Source: Strigops habroptila (lineage: Eukaryota > Chordata > Aves > Psittaciformes > Psittacidae). From it: a stretch of DNA of 64,000 nt. This document shows positions 61,205 through 64,000 of the stretch, in pieces. The stretch covers positions 5,513,943 through 5,577,942 of the forward strand of contig NC_044296.2 of the NCBI RefSeq assembly GCF_004027225.2, written 5' to 3'. Position numbers and translations under genes: made by a program. The notes beneath the pieces are model-generated. The model had not been told where the DNA came from and did no database searches. It saw only the letters and a program-made list of their open reading frames with translations. Numbering within the stretch: position 1 is the stretch's first letter; each line of letters opens with the position of its first letter.

Positions 61205-61508
61205 GATACAAGAAACCTGGAGAGGAGCTTTGGACAGGGGTCTGTAGAGACACGACAAGGGGAATGGCTTTAACCTCATCTGAAGGGGAGATTGAGATGA
61301 GCTCTGAGGCAGAAGTTCTTCCCTGTGAGGGTGCTGAGGCGCTGGCACAGGGTGCCCAGAGAAGCTGTGGCTGCCCCATCCCTGGGAGTGTTCAAGGCCA
61401 GGTTGGACACAGGGGCTTGGAGCAACCTGCTCTAGTGGAAGGTGTCCCTGCCCATGGCAGGGGTTGGAACTGGAGGAGCTTTAAGGTCCCTTCCAACCAA
61501 ATACCGTG
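61205..61508 (+). mobile_element. CR1 LINE, 5'-truncated copy in an NFIC intron
   Basis: Sense-oriented (opposite to NFIC), from AAGATACAAGAAACCTGGAG through the full 3' block to CCTTCCAACCAAATACC; no clear ATTCTATG tail remains. Confidence 0.9.
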
Positions 61509-62389
61509 CACCCCATCAATCTCTTCGCATTCCTGACCATAAATACTGGCGTGGGGGGCTGGCAGAGCAGTGCTGCCAGAGGGAATTCCTGCCCTTCCAT
61601 CTGGAGGGACCACGCAGACGCTTGGCACATCCGGGCCCAAAGCCCTGGCACGGGCTCCCCGGCAGATTGGTGCCATCTGCCTCAGGGAGGCTGGTGAGGG
61701 GAGACAAGGGGCTGCCAAGGCAGGGGGACACAGATGCTGGCAGCGTGGTGGAGGTCTTGCCTCCCCCCAGTGCCATCCATGCAGCATCGGGGCCAGCAGT
61801 GATGCCACCCTGGGACCTGCCACCTGCTCGTCCCGAGCATCCATCTGCTCCCACCCCAGACACTGCCAGGGGAGCTCGCTGCTGGGCAGAGCCTTGTCCC
61901 CAAAGCCCCACTGGCTACGGGGTCCCCGCCAGCTCCAGAGCACCCCAAAGGGTGTGAGGGGACAACACTGAGCCCAGCCAGCCTCCTTACAGCTTCTGCT
62001 CCCCCCCAGCTGGGATCAGGATGGGGGGTACCAGGATGGGGATGCAGGGATGGGGATGCAGGGCTGCGGGATGCAGCGATGGATACGTAGGGAGGGGGAT
62101 GCAGGGCTGTGGGATGTAGGGATGGGTGTGTAGGGATGGGGTGCAGGGATGGGGGCACAAGGTGCAGGGAGGGGGGCACTGGCACCCCCAGCTTGGCTGC
62201 GGCTGCCGGGCGCTGCCGGGACGGATCTGCTGCTCCCGAGGTCCCGGAACATGGAGCGGCTCCATCGATCCCCGGTTACTGCAGCGGTGACTTTCACCAG
62301 CGACCTCCGAGCTCCCCCTGCAACCCCCCACTGCAGCGCCCGCCCCGCCCCCACTGCGGCGTGCACAGCCCAGCTCCGCACCGGCCCCG

Positions 62390-62765
62390 CACCAGCCTGC
62401 ACCCATCCTGCTCCCATCCTGCACCCAGCCCCAGCCCCGCACCGTCTGCACCCATCCTGCTGCCATCCTGCACCCAGCCCCGCACCGTCTGCACCCATCC
62501 TGCTGCCATCCTGCACCCAGCCCTGCACCTTCTGCACCCATCCTGCTCCCATCCTCGCACCGTCTGCACCTATCCTGCTACTATCCTACACTCATCCCAC
62601 CAGCCCCGCACCATCCTGCATCCAGCCTGCACCATCCTGCTCCCATCCTGCACTATCCTGCACCATCTTGCTCCCAGCCTGCACCATCCTGCTCCCAGCC
62701 TGCACCCATCTCGCACTATCCTGCACCATCCCGCTCCCATCCTGCACCCAGCGCCTCGGAGCCTC
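62390..62765. repeat. Minisatellite of CATCCTGCACC / CTGCTCCCATC units
   Basis: About 375 bases; the left part has a higher-order unit of about 60 bases (CACCCATCCTGCTGCCATCC plus CAGCCCCGCACCGTCTG), the right part decays into CATCCTGCACTATCC words. Confidence 0.9.
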
Positions 62766-64000
62766 CGCCCAGCCCGGCTCTGCTCATTCCTTACTTTCCC
62801 CCGTGGGTCTTTCCCCCAGACGAGTGGGGGAAGCAGAGCGGGAGCTCCCCCCCTCCGGCGCTGCCAGAGTAGCAGCGGGGAATTTGTGCTGACCTCAGCA
62901 GAAGGCGCCTGGCCCAGAACCACGTGTGCAGCCGCATCAGGGGGGCCGTGGGGAGCCCGAGCGGCCCGGCCGGGGGGACCACAACCCCCCAGTCACCCCC
63001 TGTCACACCCCTTGGGCCTGGGGATGCGGGGGGGGGGGGGGGGGCGGGGAAAGGAGCTGCAGGGTGAGATGTGCGAAGGGGGGAAAGCAGGATGGGAGCA
63101 GGATGGGAGTGGGGATGGGAGCGGGGATGGGTGATGCTGCCTGGTCCTGGGCTCCCTTAACCGGGACCCGGAGCGACCTTAACAGGGCAGCAGGAGCCTT
63201 ATCGGAGTATTTGCAGCCCCATGTTCCCAATTGGAGCTCAGGTGACCGCGGGCGCTGAGGACAAGGTCACTGCCGGGGGGTGGCAGAGGAGTACCCACCT
63301 CTCTGGGGACACCCACCGGCACTGGCACCCCAATGCAGTGTGGGGGACCCCAGCGTGGCTGCCATGGGGGTCGTGATCCATGCCACCAGCATGGCCACTG
63401 CAGGGCTCCCACTCAGTCCACTCTAGTCCAGGGTGCCCCCCAGCCCAGCCCAGTATGCAGCACCCCACCCACCCAATATGGGGTGACCCCAGCATAGCAC
63501 ACTGCATCCCACTTAAGCCCTGGGGCTTAACTGGATGGAACTGGGGCTTAACTGGATGGAACCCCAACCTAGTTCAGCCCAGCACACCCCAAAGACGTGG
63601 CTGGGAAGGCAGATCCTGGCGGCACACACGCCTCCATCTGAGGGGACCCCCAAGCAGGTGAAGGACATGGGAGCAGCACCCCCTTGGTGCACAGCAGGAG
63701 CTGCTGGTGTTTGTGGTTTGCCCCTGCTGGTGTTATCGCTGCTGCTGTCCCCACCTTGGTCACCCACTGTGTGAGGGACCACGACCACAGCCCACAGCAA
63801 CCTGGCACTGCAGGATGCTCCCAGCTCCAGCACACCAGGGCACACCAGGAACAGGCTGTCACCAGGCTGCTGGCACAGGCAGCGTGGGATGTGGGATAAC
63901 CCCCCCAGATCCCCCTTTGATAATGCCCAGAGCCACGAGCATCCTTGGGGACCACTCACTCCCCTCCCTGGCACATGAACCTCTCTCCCTGGGAGCTGGC

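Larger units (their letters stand above)
56169..64000 (-). other. NFIC: NFIC intron (7.8 kb visible), no coding exon found
   Basis: No supported coding exon. It contains a CpG-rich patch (57050-57650), several minisatellites, a purine tract and one CR1. Several long open frames here are products of base bias and repeats. Confidence 0.7.

Noticed and set aside
62109-63134. Open frame of 341 codons on the plus strand
   Set aside because: Produced by the CATCCTGCACC minisatellite; it encodes repeated His/Pro/Ser words only.

Overview
This is a stretch of bird nuclear DNA, most likely from a GC-rich microchromosome. The evidence is at least fifteen truncated CR1 LINE copies with the avian CR1 3' end (many ending in the ATTCTATG-type tail), short introns, dense CpG islands, many minisatellites, and a gene order matching human 19p13.3 (equivalent to chicken chromosome 28). 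All genes are spliced host genes. Exon limits below were placed by hand from GT/AG sites, reading phase and remembered human proteins; no alignment was run.

Layout, left to right: first coding exon of a probable HMG20B (-); complete MFSD12 (+, 10 coding exons, 502 aa), head to head with it; an intact GRAM-domain, tail-anchored protein gene of GRAMD2A type (+, 329 aa); complete FZR1/CDH1 (-, 13 coding exons, 493 aa); a CpG island that appears to drive FZR1 leftwards and, rightwards, a two-exon gene for an intact PIF/Harbinger-type DDE transposase-derived protein (+, 423 aa); complete DOHH (+, 301 aa); a small single-pass membrane protein, probably the SMIM44 orthologue (+, 154 aa); SMIM24 (+, 108 aa); and the 3' two thirds of NFIC (-), whose roughly 5 kb 3'UTR is unusually rich in homopolymers and whose DNA-binding-domain exons lie beyond the right edge.

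The genes do not form a pathway. MFSD12 is an organelle cystine/pigment transporter, FZR1 an APC/C activator, DOHH the second enzyme of eIF5A hypusination, NFIC a CCAAT/NFI transcription factor. The least familiar items are the Harbinger-derived gene with all three catalytic acidic residues and a promoter shared with FZR1, and the GRAMD2-like gene between MFSD12 and FZR1. Regulatory candidates include a GATA motif cluster in MFSD12 intron 1, a full CRE and a YY1 site in the FZR1 island, a CACGTG E-box and short uORF at DOHH, and TF-motif clusters in NFIC introns. Several minisatellites are present, one with two 114-bp copies differing by a single base as read by eye.
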